From: Heligmosomoides polygyrus polygyrus
Lineage: Eukaryota > Nematoda > Chromadorea > Rhabditida > Heligmosomidae
NCBI GenBank assembly: GCA_947396885.1
Contig: OX377202.1
Coordinates: forward strand, 16,182,001 to 16,246,000
Direction of reading: 5' to 3'
Length of the DNA stretch: 64,000 bases
Under the pieces are notes generated by a model. The model did not search any database. It saw only the letters and a program-made list of their open reading frames with translations, and had not been told where the DNA came from. Numbering within the stretch: the first letter of the stretch is position 1; the number at the start of each line of letters is the position of its first letter. Position numbers and translations under genes: made by a program. Positions 54,201 through 63,894 of the stretch are shown in pieces.

Positions 54201-57200
54201 GTTGACTGGAGATTCCTATAGGATTGGGGTGGTCGAATCAATCTGCAGTCTAATTGGTCAGCAGTGCATTAAAATACTGTATCAAAAGCAGCCGTTCACT
54301 CCGTCGCAAAAATTACGACAAAGCGACTTTTGGAATAATTGTATGCATAAAGACAGACGGAGGATATTCTTAAACGCGGATTTATCCCAGACAAGGGGGG
54401 GGGGGAGTGGTAGATGTTGTTTTTATAGGCTCACTTCCTATAGCAGAATAAAACTCGTTGACTAAAGGAAAATGAACCCTGAAATAGTGATTAAGGAAAT
54501 TCAGTTCAGAAGCATGTTTCTTCCATAAGTGAAGGATAAAAGAAGGATAAAGGAGGCATAATCAATTTCTTTTGAGATGTGTCATGCACTACCTCAATGG
54601 GATGTTGTGCAGGTGATTTGAATGCTTATTTAGTCTCTACAATGACTTGCGGTTGCTAGCCGATGTAGAAGTCAGCGCTTTATCCCTCCTAGACAAGTCT
54701 GGTATCAATTCACCAACTCCGGAGGGAAGGGAGGCTTGGTTCTCCTAGGCGGGAGATCCGAACCAGGGATCGGTATCAGGTGAACGCGACAGCCGACGCC
54801 CCCTCCGATTAATAAGCCGCGCTATCTGAGTTTTCCGCTGTGATTTCTTCGTTAAAGTTATGTAAGTCGTTGATGAATCCGACCCCAGTTCGGCAGATGT
54901 ATGTAACGGAGTCTTGAAAATGCCCTATACTCCTTGAGCGGAATGCTAGAGTGTACAAGGCGCTTCATGAGGCGCTGGCTGCCACATGAACCCGAATTGA
55001 GGTTCTCAGTTCATATTCATCCAAGGACAACTACGACCTCCATACCTCCTGCGTCGGCAAATTAGCAGCAGACTTGTTGGGAGGAATAGTGCCTTATCCA
55101 TTCCATCCAATAGGTTCCGCAAGTTATTGTATAAAGGGTAAAAGGATAATGGGCAGCGTTACTCGATCTTTTTTGGTATGCGCCACGCATTCTACTTCCA
55201 CGGGATGTCGTGGAGGTGATTTCAATGCATATTTGGGCATACAACGATTTACGGTGGCCAGCCCATGCAAGTCAGCACATTATCCTTCCCAGACAACTCT
55301 GGTACCAATTCACCGACCCGAGGAATAGAAGCTTTACCTGGTCTGTGTTGGAAATCGGAGCCGAGGACATGGATCGGGCCCATGCTACAGCCGACATCTC
55401 CAACTGTGCTTCACGCGCCTCGAAAGAGATTAAGTGGAACAAATTCAGCTTTTGAATAAAGATAGCTGTGAGATCTTACCAGATAAGGGTCTCAAGCGTA
55501 AGTCTGAAAGGCGAAAATGGATACCAAGATGAGAATTTCACTCCTTTAAATAGTACAAAAATATGTTCCACTTTTGCTTTTGTTCCACACAAGTCCTTGA
55601 ACCAGTCGAGTCAGGGAGCTAAAAGTTTGCCATAGAATTAAACAGTCGCCAAGGCAGTGCATTCCAATCATCGAAAATACAGAAAAATGCAAAAATACTG
55701 CAAGGCGAGGAGTCCAATACTGACCGTGCGTCTAGAAAGCAGTATTTTTGCATTTTTCTGCATATTCGATTTTTGGAAGTTGCTGTCTTGTGAAACTGCG
55801 CGATTCCATAGTAAACTTTTAGGGGACCTAACTCGTACTTTCAAGGTCTTTGCAAAAATGGATTATATTTTCCTATTATTTTAAAGGTAGAAATTCTTAC
55901 TGTTGCATTCATTTTCTTCGTTCAAACATGTCCCTGTGACCATGCCCTTGTTAGTAGAAATCTTTCCTGTAGCAGTGAGAATTCACAGCCGGAAATTTTT
56001 GTCTAAGGCTCAAGGGATAACCTAAAAGTGGACCACATGTAATGGAGAAGGTTGTTGGGCTATAGCTACCTTTCACAGCCCATTTCACTGGTTATGTTTT
56101 ATCATCCTGTCTTCAAAGTTAACGCTCAGCTGTCTTCCAGTGTTATCATGCTGTTCGGCGCGTTTGTGCGCCTGCGGCACATAATGTGACAATCCATGAG
56201 ATGATTATTGAAGTGACGTATAGTTATCGACGAGTCGTCGTCGTCAGACGACGCCGGCTGCCCCCGTGTCGGCGGCGAGTGGGGGCGGAGCAGCGGTGGG
56301 ATATTGGGGCGGTGGCCAGAGACACAGAGCAGCGCTGGTGTGCGTTCCGCCCTCGGAGGCACGGAACAAACACTGGCGTGTTTTCGAGACTTGCGCACTC
56401 CCAAGGCAAAGCCGGATTCGGAGAAAACAGGAAAGCCCGTGCTTCGATGAGGCTATGCGCAACGAGGGGTCGCATTGATGAGTTTGAAGAGGATGGTGAG
56501 AAGCACTAGGAAAGCGATCTAGGCTGTCGGTTGCTTGCGGAATGAAGCAGAGATACTGCAGGACGCCATCGTCTGAGCGCTACGTTTCCGGGTTCTGAAT
56601 GAAAATGGCTTTTTATTTGAGCTTATAGGACCTGTTGGTGTAGTTAACTGGTGCCGTGCTGATATCGGGCTGACTTTTCTGAGTTTTCAGGGATGAGTGC
56701 TGGTAAATGAATAGGAGAATAAGTATAAAGGATGAAGGAAGGTGTTACTCAATCCTTTTGGGATGCGTCACGCATTGCAGCTCTAGGAAACGTCGTGGAG
56801 GCGATTTGAATGCGTACCATACCATGTGGTCATACATCACTTGCGGTGGCGCAAGCCGATGAATAAGTCAGCGCTTTTTCCGAAATCCGAACCACAAGCC
56901 TGAACCTGATACCAGGTTTGTGGTTCGGATTTCCCGCCCAGGCCAACCAATCCTTCCATCCCTCAGGGGCTTTGTCACGCGACGGCCGGCACCTCCTCCA
57001 ACTGGGCTACACGCATCCAAACAGGAGAATATCGGAGGTTATTTATAAAAGGTATCATATCATACTCCATAATAACGCGCTAAGCGATGAGTCATACTAT
57101 CGATCGGCGCCGCCGCAGAAATTGGCGGGGGTAAATGGGGGGGGGGGGGAATTACGACACGAAAATAGAGGAAAATACCCAGAAGTCTTCTCCCTGCCTT

Positions 57201-60200
57201 GAAACTTCAGCCCTGGGGTAATCGCAGTCGGTGAGCATGAATCTGAAGTTCGTTTTGAAGTATCGATCGCCATCAATCGATATTTATCAAACTATCGATT
57301 TTTTGTGAATGCCGTCCAGGCGTCACGAAACTTTAGCCCTGGCAATGATCGAGGTCGCTGAACAAGAATCTGAAGTTCGTTTTTGAAGTTTCGATCGCCA
57401 TCTATCGTTACTATCAAACTACGGGACACAAAAATAGCGGAGAATACCCAGACGTCTTCTACGTGCCAGCGGATTCAGAAGACGTGCCGAAGACGTCGTC
57501 CGCTAAGGGGGGATCACTGAGGGACCATTACCAGTAACGGGAGACCGTTTCATTTTCTGCCCAGACCAACAAAGCCGTCCATCTATCCGGGGTCGGTGAA
57601 TTGGTGCCAGACTTGTCTGGGAAGGATAGCGCGCTGACTTGTTCGTCGGCTGGTCACCACAATTCATTGTATGGCCAAATACGCATTCAAATCGCCTACA
57701 CGATATGCCGTAGAGGTAGAATACGTCGCGCATCTCAAAAGAATTCAGTTACGCCGTCCACTATCCTTCATTAATCCTTCACTTATGGAAGGAACATGCT
57801 TCTGAACTGAACTGACTTTACTTAGTCGCTACTTCAGAGTCTATTTTCCGTTTAGTCAACGAGTTTTATTCTACTATAGGAAGTGAGTGTATAAAAACAA
57901 CATCGACTCCCTTTTCTGGAATGAAACCGCGTTTAAGAATACCTTCCGTATGTATTTATGCACACAATGTTTTTTCCAAAAAAAAATCCGAGACACATCT
58001 GGAATGACCCTTGCTAAAAGGAGAAGGAGTGGAACACCGCCACTCAAACAAAGTGCGGTCTAGAGTGTAGGTGCGGTCGTGAAGTGTGAATAGGACCCTT
58101 TGTCGTCCCATTGCTAGTTTATACCTCACAGCGGCAGTGTGTCATTTGCTCGGATCGCTGCACTGATGTCTACGAGAGGTTCCGAGTTCGAGTCATCGTT
58201 CGGCCTCAAGTCTATAGACCAGTCGTCATTCACCATCACCTTCTATTTGTTGCCCTTACAAGATAGCGCTAAAGGTTTATTTATTCCAAAATAGGGTAGC
58301 GAAATAGAATGGGAAACAATACTAAGCTGAAAAACTAGGAAATAGCTGTTGTCCACGAGGCAAAAGAAGGATGCGACTGGACAAAACTAGAGAGAGGAGA
58401 GAGCTGACTCTGAGTACTGACGCTGAATGCTAAGAGGAGAGCCTACGGCGAACACGGAACTGGAAAAACATTTCTGGCGAAAGCGGTTGCCAGTTCGACA
58501 TCAGGAACGTTTACTCATGTAGCCGGTGCTGACCTACTTCAATAGAATTTCGGAGAAGGCGCGAAACTAATAAGGGAATAATGTTCAAGATGGCCAAAGA
58601 GAGCGCGTCGTGCATTGTGTTTCTGGACTGTACGACACTTCCAGCAGAGGGGAACAAGAAGTATAACGTATAATGTTGGAGCTTCTGAATCACTTAAATG
58701 GGTTTGACAGCAAAGGTGACTAAATCACGAATGGCATTAACTTGCTCGACTCGGTACTTCTTCGTCCTGTGCGAATAGAATTGAGCTACCGAAGCCGAAC
58801 GAGAAGACTTGGCAGATTTTTTTTCGATACACGTTTGGAGTGGACCTTGCTAAAAAGGAGAACTGTAGTAGTGGAACACCGCCACCCAAATAACAAGCGA
58901 ATACTCGTATACCAATTAAGGCTTGGCTCAACATTTTTGCCAAATGGTTCCTAAGTTCATCGAAATCGCTGCGAATTATGACAGGAGATATCCGAAAATT
59001 TCTAAGAATCGTGTTCTATTGTTTTAAGCTTTAAGCTATCTGCATATGTCTTCCTTTGTAAGCAATAACCTTATTTCAGTTAGAGCATATATTTTATTGC
59101 AAGGGTTTTCCAGGTATCCAAGCAGTAGTTTTTCGAGGATTTAACGTTCCTATTTTCAGTTCCCAGGAGGTCCTGGAATGGGTATGCCTGGTCCTGAAGG
59201 AATGATGCCAGGTACTTATTAGACAGTTCTTGTTCAAACAAATTTTTCCAAATTTCTCAACACGTTGTTTCTAGGTCATCCAGGAGCGTCGGGATTCCCA
59301 GGCCGCTTTCCGGGGAGGGCCGGCTGTCCACCCGGCGCGATGCCTCCTGGTGGCTTCGGCATGTTCCCCGGTGATCCACGAGCAATGCCTGGTCAACGGA
59401 TGCCGCCGAACGCGGCCATGCGCATGCCACCGGCTTCGTTTGCCCCTGGCGGAATGCGACCAGGTGGTCCCGGCGGACCGCCACCCCCTCAAGGTACCTG
59501 ACTTCGTGCTTGCTCTGCCTTTTGTTCATACATCAGTGGTGTTTTCAGGTATGAGGTATGGTGCGCCACCTGGTGGAGCGTTCATGGACTCACCAGGCCA
59601 AGCCTTCCCTCCCGGTGCCGGCATGATGCCGAACGGCGGTGGTGTGATGTGTTCGCAAGCTCCAGTGGGTATGTCGATGTCATCGCCCGGAATGCCACCC
59701 GCTGGAGCCGCTGACCCTCACGGTTTCATGATGAGCGGCATGCCGTCAAGCTCAACTGCCATGCCGGTACGTCGTTAGACTTTAGGTCTTTGCACTCGGT
59801 GGAGGATTGTGTAAAACAGTGTAGTTGCAGTTTGGTATGGGAGACACGTCAGTAACGATGGGTAACGGTATGGGACCAGGAGGTATGGGCGGCGCCGGTC
59901 CCGGCGGTCCCGAAGGTGGCCCGCTAACTGGTTTGCTGAATGGTGAAGAACTGAAACAGTCACCGGCATCGACCCCTCGAGGAGGTGTGAATGGAGGAAC
60001 GCCGGCTCCACCAGGGTCAGCGCATAGCATGCAACCGGCGTCCGTTCCTGGTGGAGGTGATCTTATGGACCAACAGAGCAGTAAAGTAAGTTTTTGTCCG
60101 TAGCAGTTTTAAGAAATTTCAAGTCTTTGAGATTTAAGTCAGTGATCTTCCGTCGACGGAAGCTTTCACTGACGTTTACAAAGAGACCAATTACCACAAA

Positions 60201-62245
60201 AGTGCGGCGTTTTTACGAGTAAATCCTCAGTTGCTTATTTTGCACTGTCGAATATTGATGGTTTTCTGATGTATGCAAATGTATTCACGCATACATCACG
60301 CAAGAAACCAGCGCTTTCGGCGAGCTCCTAGCAAAGGGGAAGCAACTCCCCATGGGTGGTTCGGCGCCAAATGTTAGAAGCGAAATATAGAAATAATTAT
60401 TCCAGCAAATATGGGAAACTACCGGTTTCCATGGTCGCGCCAGCCAGGATTCCTTAACGGCATCTAAGCAGGCAAAGTGATATAAAGCATTTTCATGTCA
60501 AATTGGACACTTCAAATCGATTTGATCACTTTTTGAACCAAATTGGGCACTCTTCTAAGCAGGCTTGACGCTGTACAAACAAAATTTAACATCTTCCAAA
60601 TCAGAATGAGCGTTTTCCAGATTAAACTAGAGACGTTCCAAGAGGGTCAGAATAGTTTTTCATCAAGAAAGAAGATTAGTATGACTTTCTAAAAGTTTTT
60701 ATTCACCACGTCAGCAAGTGAAAAGATTGTTTGAAATTTTGTGAAATTTATATTTTTCAAGAAAAATAATGGTTCAAAGCTTCTTTTAAAGTGCAAGAAA
60801 GTAGCAGTTTTAAGTGATGTAAAAGGAGTGCATCCTGAACTTGTTCAGGACGTCGCGATTTTCATTTGAGTGAAAATCGCGAAGAAATTCTGTTTGCGTG
60901 GAGTGGCACGCTTGTCCACGTTACGGCAAAAACATTTGTAGGAAATACGCATGTCTTCACTTTGCGGTTTCAAATAAGGAGCATTTACTCTATCAATCAA
61001 GTGAAAATCGCGATGAGCTAGACGAGTGCGAGGCGCTCCCTCTTCGTTTACTACGCAATAAAATTGCTTGCTTTTGCGCACCGGAATTGGCTTTGAGCCC
61101 TTAACGCTTCTTTGAAAAATAAAAATTTCATAAAAGTTTAAACACTGTGTTCAACTACTGGAATAAACGATTTAAAAAACTATGTCATGCTAAATTTCTT
61201 CAACAGAAAATTGGGCGCGATGGTAGTTTTGGGGGGGGGGGCGGTGGTGTTACCTTATAAAAAGTGTCACTAACACGAAAAAAGAAACGATAACACAGTG
61301 CTAGTAAAGAAAACAAACAATGCGATAGCTCTGTTCTCTGCTCTCCTACGCTCACGCACAGATTTAGGCAGGAGGATCCTAGGGTCGGATTCATCAACGA
61401 CTTACAGAACTTTAACAGAGAATTCACAGCGGAAAACTCTGATAACGCGACTTATCGCTCACCATATCGCTTGATAAGCCGCGCTATCTGAGTTTTCCGC
61501 TGTGATTTCTTCGTTAAAGTTATGTAAGTCGTTGATGAATCCGACCCCAGGATGTGGCTCGAGTGACGTACTCGTGTTAAAATTGCCCATATCCTGGAGT
61601 TCCCTCCCTTCCCCAAAACAGAAGGAAATAAAAAGCGGATCTGTAATCGAAAAGAGGAGATAATACTTCGCTTACATTCCCTGTATGTAGCTGCTGTCCA
61701 CGCTGCCCGCTGAGACATGCTATGGTAGCTCCCCCCAACTACCATAACGCCGAAAATTGTTCCAACCGTCTCGGAGAGACCGTTTTAGTCTGGGGGAAAA
61801 CTCGTTTTGATGTGGTAAATGTTTAGCGTGATTTCATAACCGTCAGGCCTACCTAGATCCAGTTCTAGGTCCAGTTTGATTTTAGAAGTGCCCATTTTCA
61901 CGTGAAAGTGGTATATCACGACACAATATTGGGCTCACTCTCTCGTCGAGTATCGATAACATACAGGGTTCTTGGAGGACAATAGTTTTTTCTCCTTCTC
62001 GCACAAGCTTCGTACCTTTGTGATAATTTGAATTTTTTATTTCCAACTAGTTGGGGAACTCGTAAGAATCCTTGACTACCCGAAATAGATACGCTTACTG
62101 ATTACATGAGGCATCAGTGGTGCTCAAGCTCAACTATTGCGTTCATTTCCAGGACGACATCGAAGTGAGCAAAATCAAGCAGGGCTTGTTAGATGATTTT
62201 GCGCCGAAGGAAGAGATATCGTCTGGTGATCAGCCGTATTTCTAA
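48289..62245 (+). CDS. sam-10: SSBP/SSDP homologue (LDB co-factor), first exon not found
   Basis: Homologue of animal single-stranded DNA-binding proteins SSBP2-4 / SSDP, nuclear partners that stabilise LDB1-LIM complexes; the C. elegans member is SAM-10. Exons: 48289-48370, 48439-48503, 48649-48739, 48807-48869, 59160-59211, 59275-59493, 59549-59766, 59831-60085, 62153-62245. Phases agree throughout, 378 residues. Exons 1-3 carry the LUFS/LisH domain: LAAYVYEYLVISGASKTAEV, then [20 protein letters not shown] and ERRDG. The middle is Gly/Pro/Met-rich low complexity (FVPGGFGPPGPMMNG, GHPGASGFPGRFPG). The last exon, DDIEVSKIKQGLLDDFAPKE, ends in PYF. The N-terminal exon, about 15-20 residues in relatives, was not identified. 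Intron 4 is 10.3 kb and packed with repeats and a proteasome-ATPase pseudogene. An alternative acceptor 9 nt upstream of 48807 is also in frame. Confidence 0.9.
50362..50539. mobile_element. CWG-target MITE (M2)
   Basis: A 178-bp palindrome with ends GTGCCAGATTCGTTAACGAG and, reversed, GGGCCAGATTCATCAACGAG, flanked by CTG at 50359-50361 and 50540-50542. The inner arms share AAATCCCTGATAGCG with their complement. Confidence 0.75.
50558..50950 (+). repeat. tRNA-derived SINE, copy 7, split by a MITE
   Basis: The SINE body (GCCCAGGCCAACCGAGCGTT to GCTACCAG) is interrupted at 50613-50777 by an M2 MITE and resumes with AGGCTTGTTTGGGCAAGG, GTAGAAGCAGAATG and a TTTATTC tail. It lacks the tRNA-like head. 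Confidence 0.7.
50613..50777. mobile_element. CWG-target MITE (M2) inside a SINE
   Basis: A 165-bp palindrome with ends GGGTTGGATTCATCAACGAC and, reversed, GGGCCCGATTCATCAACGAC, flanked by CAG at 50610-50612 and 50778-50780. Removing it and one CAG restores the SINE sequence ACCAG-ACTTG-like body. Confidence 0.8.
51230..52350. other. GC-rich patch, no gene recognised (intron of sam-10)
   Basis: Bases 51290-51560 are rich in GCGAGCG/GGGCGACG motifs with many overlapping frames. No conserved protein or structural RNA was recognised. Confidence 0.35.
52690..52865. repeat. Palindrome with TATTCGA arms
   Basis: TATAGCTGTGCTTATTCGAC near 52691 is mirrored by GTCGAATAAGCACAACTATA near 52840. The inner arms include AACTTCCTGGTTTCGAATA and its near complement. 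No clear target duplication was seen. Confidence 0.6.
53200..53490 (+). repeat. tRNA-like repeat split by a MITE
   Basis: GTTGGTAGCTCAGCCGCTTA with AACGG (A-box/D-arm-like) lies at 53200-53222, and the B-box-like GGTTCGAGTCTC at 53461-53472. Between them sits the M2 MITE at 53246-53408. With the MITE removed the two boxes are about 75 nt apart. Confidence 0.5.
53246..53408. mobile_element. CWG-target MITE (M2), well preserved
   Basis: A 163-bp palindrome, left end GGGCCGGATTCTTCAACGAC, right (reversed) GGGTCGGATTCATCAACGAC, flanked by CTG at 53243-53245 and 53409-53411. The centre keeps CTGATAGCGCGGCTTATCAA. Confidence 0.8.
54541..54809 (-). repeat. tRNA-derived SINE, copy 8, cut by half a MITE
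   Basis: A reverse-orientation copy with tail complement GAAGGATAAAGGAGG at its left and head complement CGACGCCCCCTCCGATT at its right, where an M2 half-element begins. The A-box end is lost at that junction. Confidence 0.7.
54810..54885. repeat. M2 MITE right half
   Basis: AATAAGCCGCGCTATCTGAG through TGATGAATCCGACCC, followed by CAG. The left half is absent, so the junction with SINE copy 8 marks a deletion. Confidence 0.65.
54950..55135 (+). repeat. SINE-like fragment, diverged
   Basis: GAGGCGCTGGCTGCCACATG, GAGGTTCTCAGTTCATATTC and GCAGACTTGTTGGGAGGAA follow the SINE order in plus orientation but are strongly diverged. Confidence 0.45.
55139..55420 (-). repeat. tRNA-derived SINE, copy 9
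   Basis: Reverse orientation: tail complement AAAAGGATAATGG, then GCGCCACGCATTCTACTTCC, and CCCAGACAACTCTGGTACCA. The head region near 55400 is diverged. Confidence 0.65.
55488..56020. repeat. Foldback remnant related to FB-B
   Basis: The left end GATAAGGGTCTCAAGCGTAA and TCTGAAAGGCGAAAATGG resemble the FB-B terminus. An inner palindrome at 55668-55785 (CGAAAATACAGAAAAATGCA and its complement) marks the centre. The right end near 56000-56020 is decayed. Confidence 0.4.
56727..57012 (-). repeat. tRNA-derived SINE, copy 10, rearranged
   Basis: Reverse-orientation tail and body (GGATGCGTCACGCATTGCAG) are followed by a forward-orientation B-box segment (GGTTTGTGGTTCGGATTTCC) and a reverse head complement (CGGCACCTCCTCCAACTGGG). 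An internal inversion or two nested copies explain this. Confidence 0.6.
57130..57480. repeat. Two direct repeats of about 120 bp
   Basis: GAATCTGAAGTTCGTTTTGA followed by GTATCGATCGCCATCAATCG recurs about 135 bp later with small changes, and AATACCCAGAAGTCTTCT recurs as AATACCCAGACGTCTTCT. Confidence 0.6.
57545..57780 (+). repeat. tRNA-derived SINE, copy 11, 5'-truncated
   Basis: Body sequence GTGCCAGACTTGTCTGGGAA, GGCTGGTCACCACAATTCAT, GTAGAGGTAGAATACG and a TATCCTTCATTAATCCTTC tail. The tRNA-like head is missing. Confidence 0.7.
57968..58060 (+). pseudogene. Duplicated end of the proteasome-ATPase pseudogene
   Basis: GACACATCTGGAATGACCCT, GCTAAAAGGAGAAG and GTGGAACACCGCCACTCAAA parallel 58826-58890. 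The frame RDTSGMTLAKRRRSGTPPL resembles the HTSRMTLA stretch of proteasomal ATPases. It is probably a duplicate or second fragment of the pseudogene at 58441-58910. Confidence 0.4.
58441..58910 (+). pseudogene. 26S proteasome regulatory ATPase (Rpt) pseudogene fragment
   Basis: Conceptual translation with frame changes shows a degraded AAA domain: Walker A as GEHGTGKTFLAKAVASSTSG (GPPGTGKT in functional Rpt proteins), then HVAGADLLQ, a stop, NFGEGAKLIRE, MAKESASCIVFLD where the Walker B FIDE is damaged, LLNHLNGFDSKGD, and NGINLLDSVLLRPVRIE where ATNR..LDPALLRPGR is expected. GFDSKGD and the later EKT..F segments recall Rpt2 most, although LLDS also recalls Rpt6. No introns separate domains that are contiguous in the protein, which suits a processed copy. 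It lies inside the 10.3-kb sam-10 intron, same strand. Confidence 0.65.
60478..61920. repeat. Foldback element FB-A copy 4, hosting a MITE
   Basis: The left end ATATAAAGCATTTTCATGTC at about 60480 is matched by the right end TTTTCACGTGAAAGTGGTAT near 61893-61912 in inverted orientation. The inner arms include GGAGTGCATCCTGAAC and CGACGTCGCG-type motifs related to copy 1. It lies in the last intron of sam-10 and is interrupted at 61382-61547. Confidence 0.55.
61382..61547. mobile_element. CWG-target MITE (M2)
   Basis: A 166-bp palindrome; both ends read GGGTCGGATTCATCAACGAC outward. CAG follows at 61548-61550, while CTA precedes at 61379-61381, so the duplication has decayed or the insertion was irregular. 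Confidence 0.75.
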
Positions 62246-63894
62246 GTCCGCCGTTGTCGAGCATTCCTTCGGTCTTCGTCGTCATTTCTCACCACCCATG
62301 CACAATGTATGCTGTCTGTTTGTAAGTTACGTAATCTCGCGGTGTTCCCCCTGTACGTGATAGCGCGTCTTCACAGCGCATCGCGAAGGTCGCCGACCTC
62401 GAAACACCGCAATTTTCGATGTTTTTTCGACACAAAGTTACAATATTTCCTATTGTGATACTCTTTGAACTCGTGCACCATTCACCGACGTAACCTTTCA
62501 AAGTGATTAACCCCTCCAAGGTTCTGGTATCTATGAAACTGTAAACATTGATGTAGTTGTAGTCAGATTGTCATTACTTTCACTACCATGGTTCATTACC
62601 AATCACTGAAATGTTTACCTTTCTAGGTGTTTTCTCATATCACTTCTTTGTTCTTCTTCCTGGCGGAGACCGTTTCTGCAGGTTCTTCGCGAATCTTCCA
62701 TCGCGCCGCTCTCCGATTTCGTTTTACTCTTACTCTGTGTTGTTGTGGCTATGTGTAATTGCGACGCAGCGCGTTTCAATTCCTTCTTTTTTACGTTCAT
62801 CCGCCGCGTCCAGATTGGTTTCTAACAGGTTCCATGTGCAGTGGCGATCTTATAATCCAGCGAATGCTCATAATGAAATGCCCAAAGAAACTAATTTTTC
62901 CCCTACCAGGTGTAAATAGTCGTTCATTGCTAGATTCCGTAGAAAGTCTCCCCGTGCGCACGATGACTGGTTCATACTTCGCTCGCGCGTGAGCGAGATG
63001 CTTCCTCCGCGTGGATGCTTGATCGCCACTGGACTATTGAAAACTGTGAGATTAACTAGCATAATGTGTAGCGGTTAGCTTTCAATGCACCAGCCGGAGT
63101 CACTTGTTGGTTTCCAGATAACCTTCCTTCTTGTATAGCTAAGACTAACCACTGCTTCCAGGCCTACTGCGCTGCGATCCGTCTTTTATTCTAAGAGTCC
63201 TTCTCGCCGTCATATGCAGCACCCTTTTCATCTGAAGGCGCATTCTGAATTCGTGAAAAAAGTCGAAGTAGTTGATGTGCAGCATTTGACTTATCTTATT
63301 TTGGTGTTGGTTGCGGGAAAACGAACTGTAGCGGTTCAGACGAAATTGTAACGTTGTTGGGCGGGCGCATTGCTCTACGCACTGATTGTTGCCTCGATTT
63401 CTCTGCAGAACAATTCCTATGGTCCACATTCTTCACTATTGGCGCTCACTTGGGGTCCGTTAGTCTGGATATCGACAACTATCTATCTATCTGACAACTA
63501 TCGAACTATCGGCAGTTAGCTAAATGGAATGAATTTGCGGGCGATCGCTCAGAGTATGTCGATTTCCGTGTTTTCCACGGCCGATTTATAGCTGGGCCAC
63601 AATCGCTTTTGAATTGTGAACGGTGACATCGTGGTAGTGCATGATTCTTTCATCATTATGCACTAGTCTGCCCCGAAAAGATCGCACCTGCAAGCAAACT
63701 CCTGAAACCAGCGCATGTCGCCTACTAGTATGAACTGGTCTTAAGACTAGATTTTTGTCCAGTCTTCAACTCCATGAGGTGGGCGCCAGTATTCCGAATG
63801 GAATACGTGACAATGTCTGCCTTCCTAGAATTTGTTAAATGCGAGTCGCTGTGTGGTCTAGTGAATTGGTTAAGTTGCCACTACTGCCTAACAG
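62246..63894. other. 3' flank of sam-10, no further gene recognised
   Basis: Includes the presumed sam-10 3' UTR and unique sequence. No AATAAA was noted soon after the stop. A tRNA-like A-box segment lies at about 63846-63875 just before the terminal MITE. Confidence 0.4.
63845..63894 (+). repeat. tRNA-like 5' half, interrupted by a MITE
   Basis: GTGTGGTCTAGTGAATTGGT followed by TAAG resembles a tRNA D-arm and A-box. The M2 MITE begins 20 nt further on, where an anticodon arm would be. The 3' half would lie beyond the window. Confidence 0.4.

Larger units (their letters stand above)
54340..57966. repeat. Inverted flanking arms around a SINE cluster
   Basis: Segment 54340-54545 is mirrored by 57775-57966 (for example TAGCAGAATAAAACTCGTTG against CAACGAGTTTTATTCTACTA, and the outer ATGCATAAAGACAGACGG against CCGTATGTATTTATGCA). 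The 3.2 kb between the arms holds several SINE copies and half an M2 MITE. It may be one large foldback element that has collected insertions, or an inverted duplication. Confidence 0.55.

Noticed and set aside
59265..60103. Gly-Pro-rich exons taken at first sight for a collagen
   Set aside because: There is no sustained Gly-X-Y periodicity. Phase-consistent joining to the LUFS exons and the DDIEVSKIKQGLL-to-PYF end show it is the SSBP low-complexity middle.
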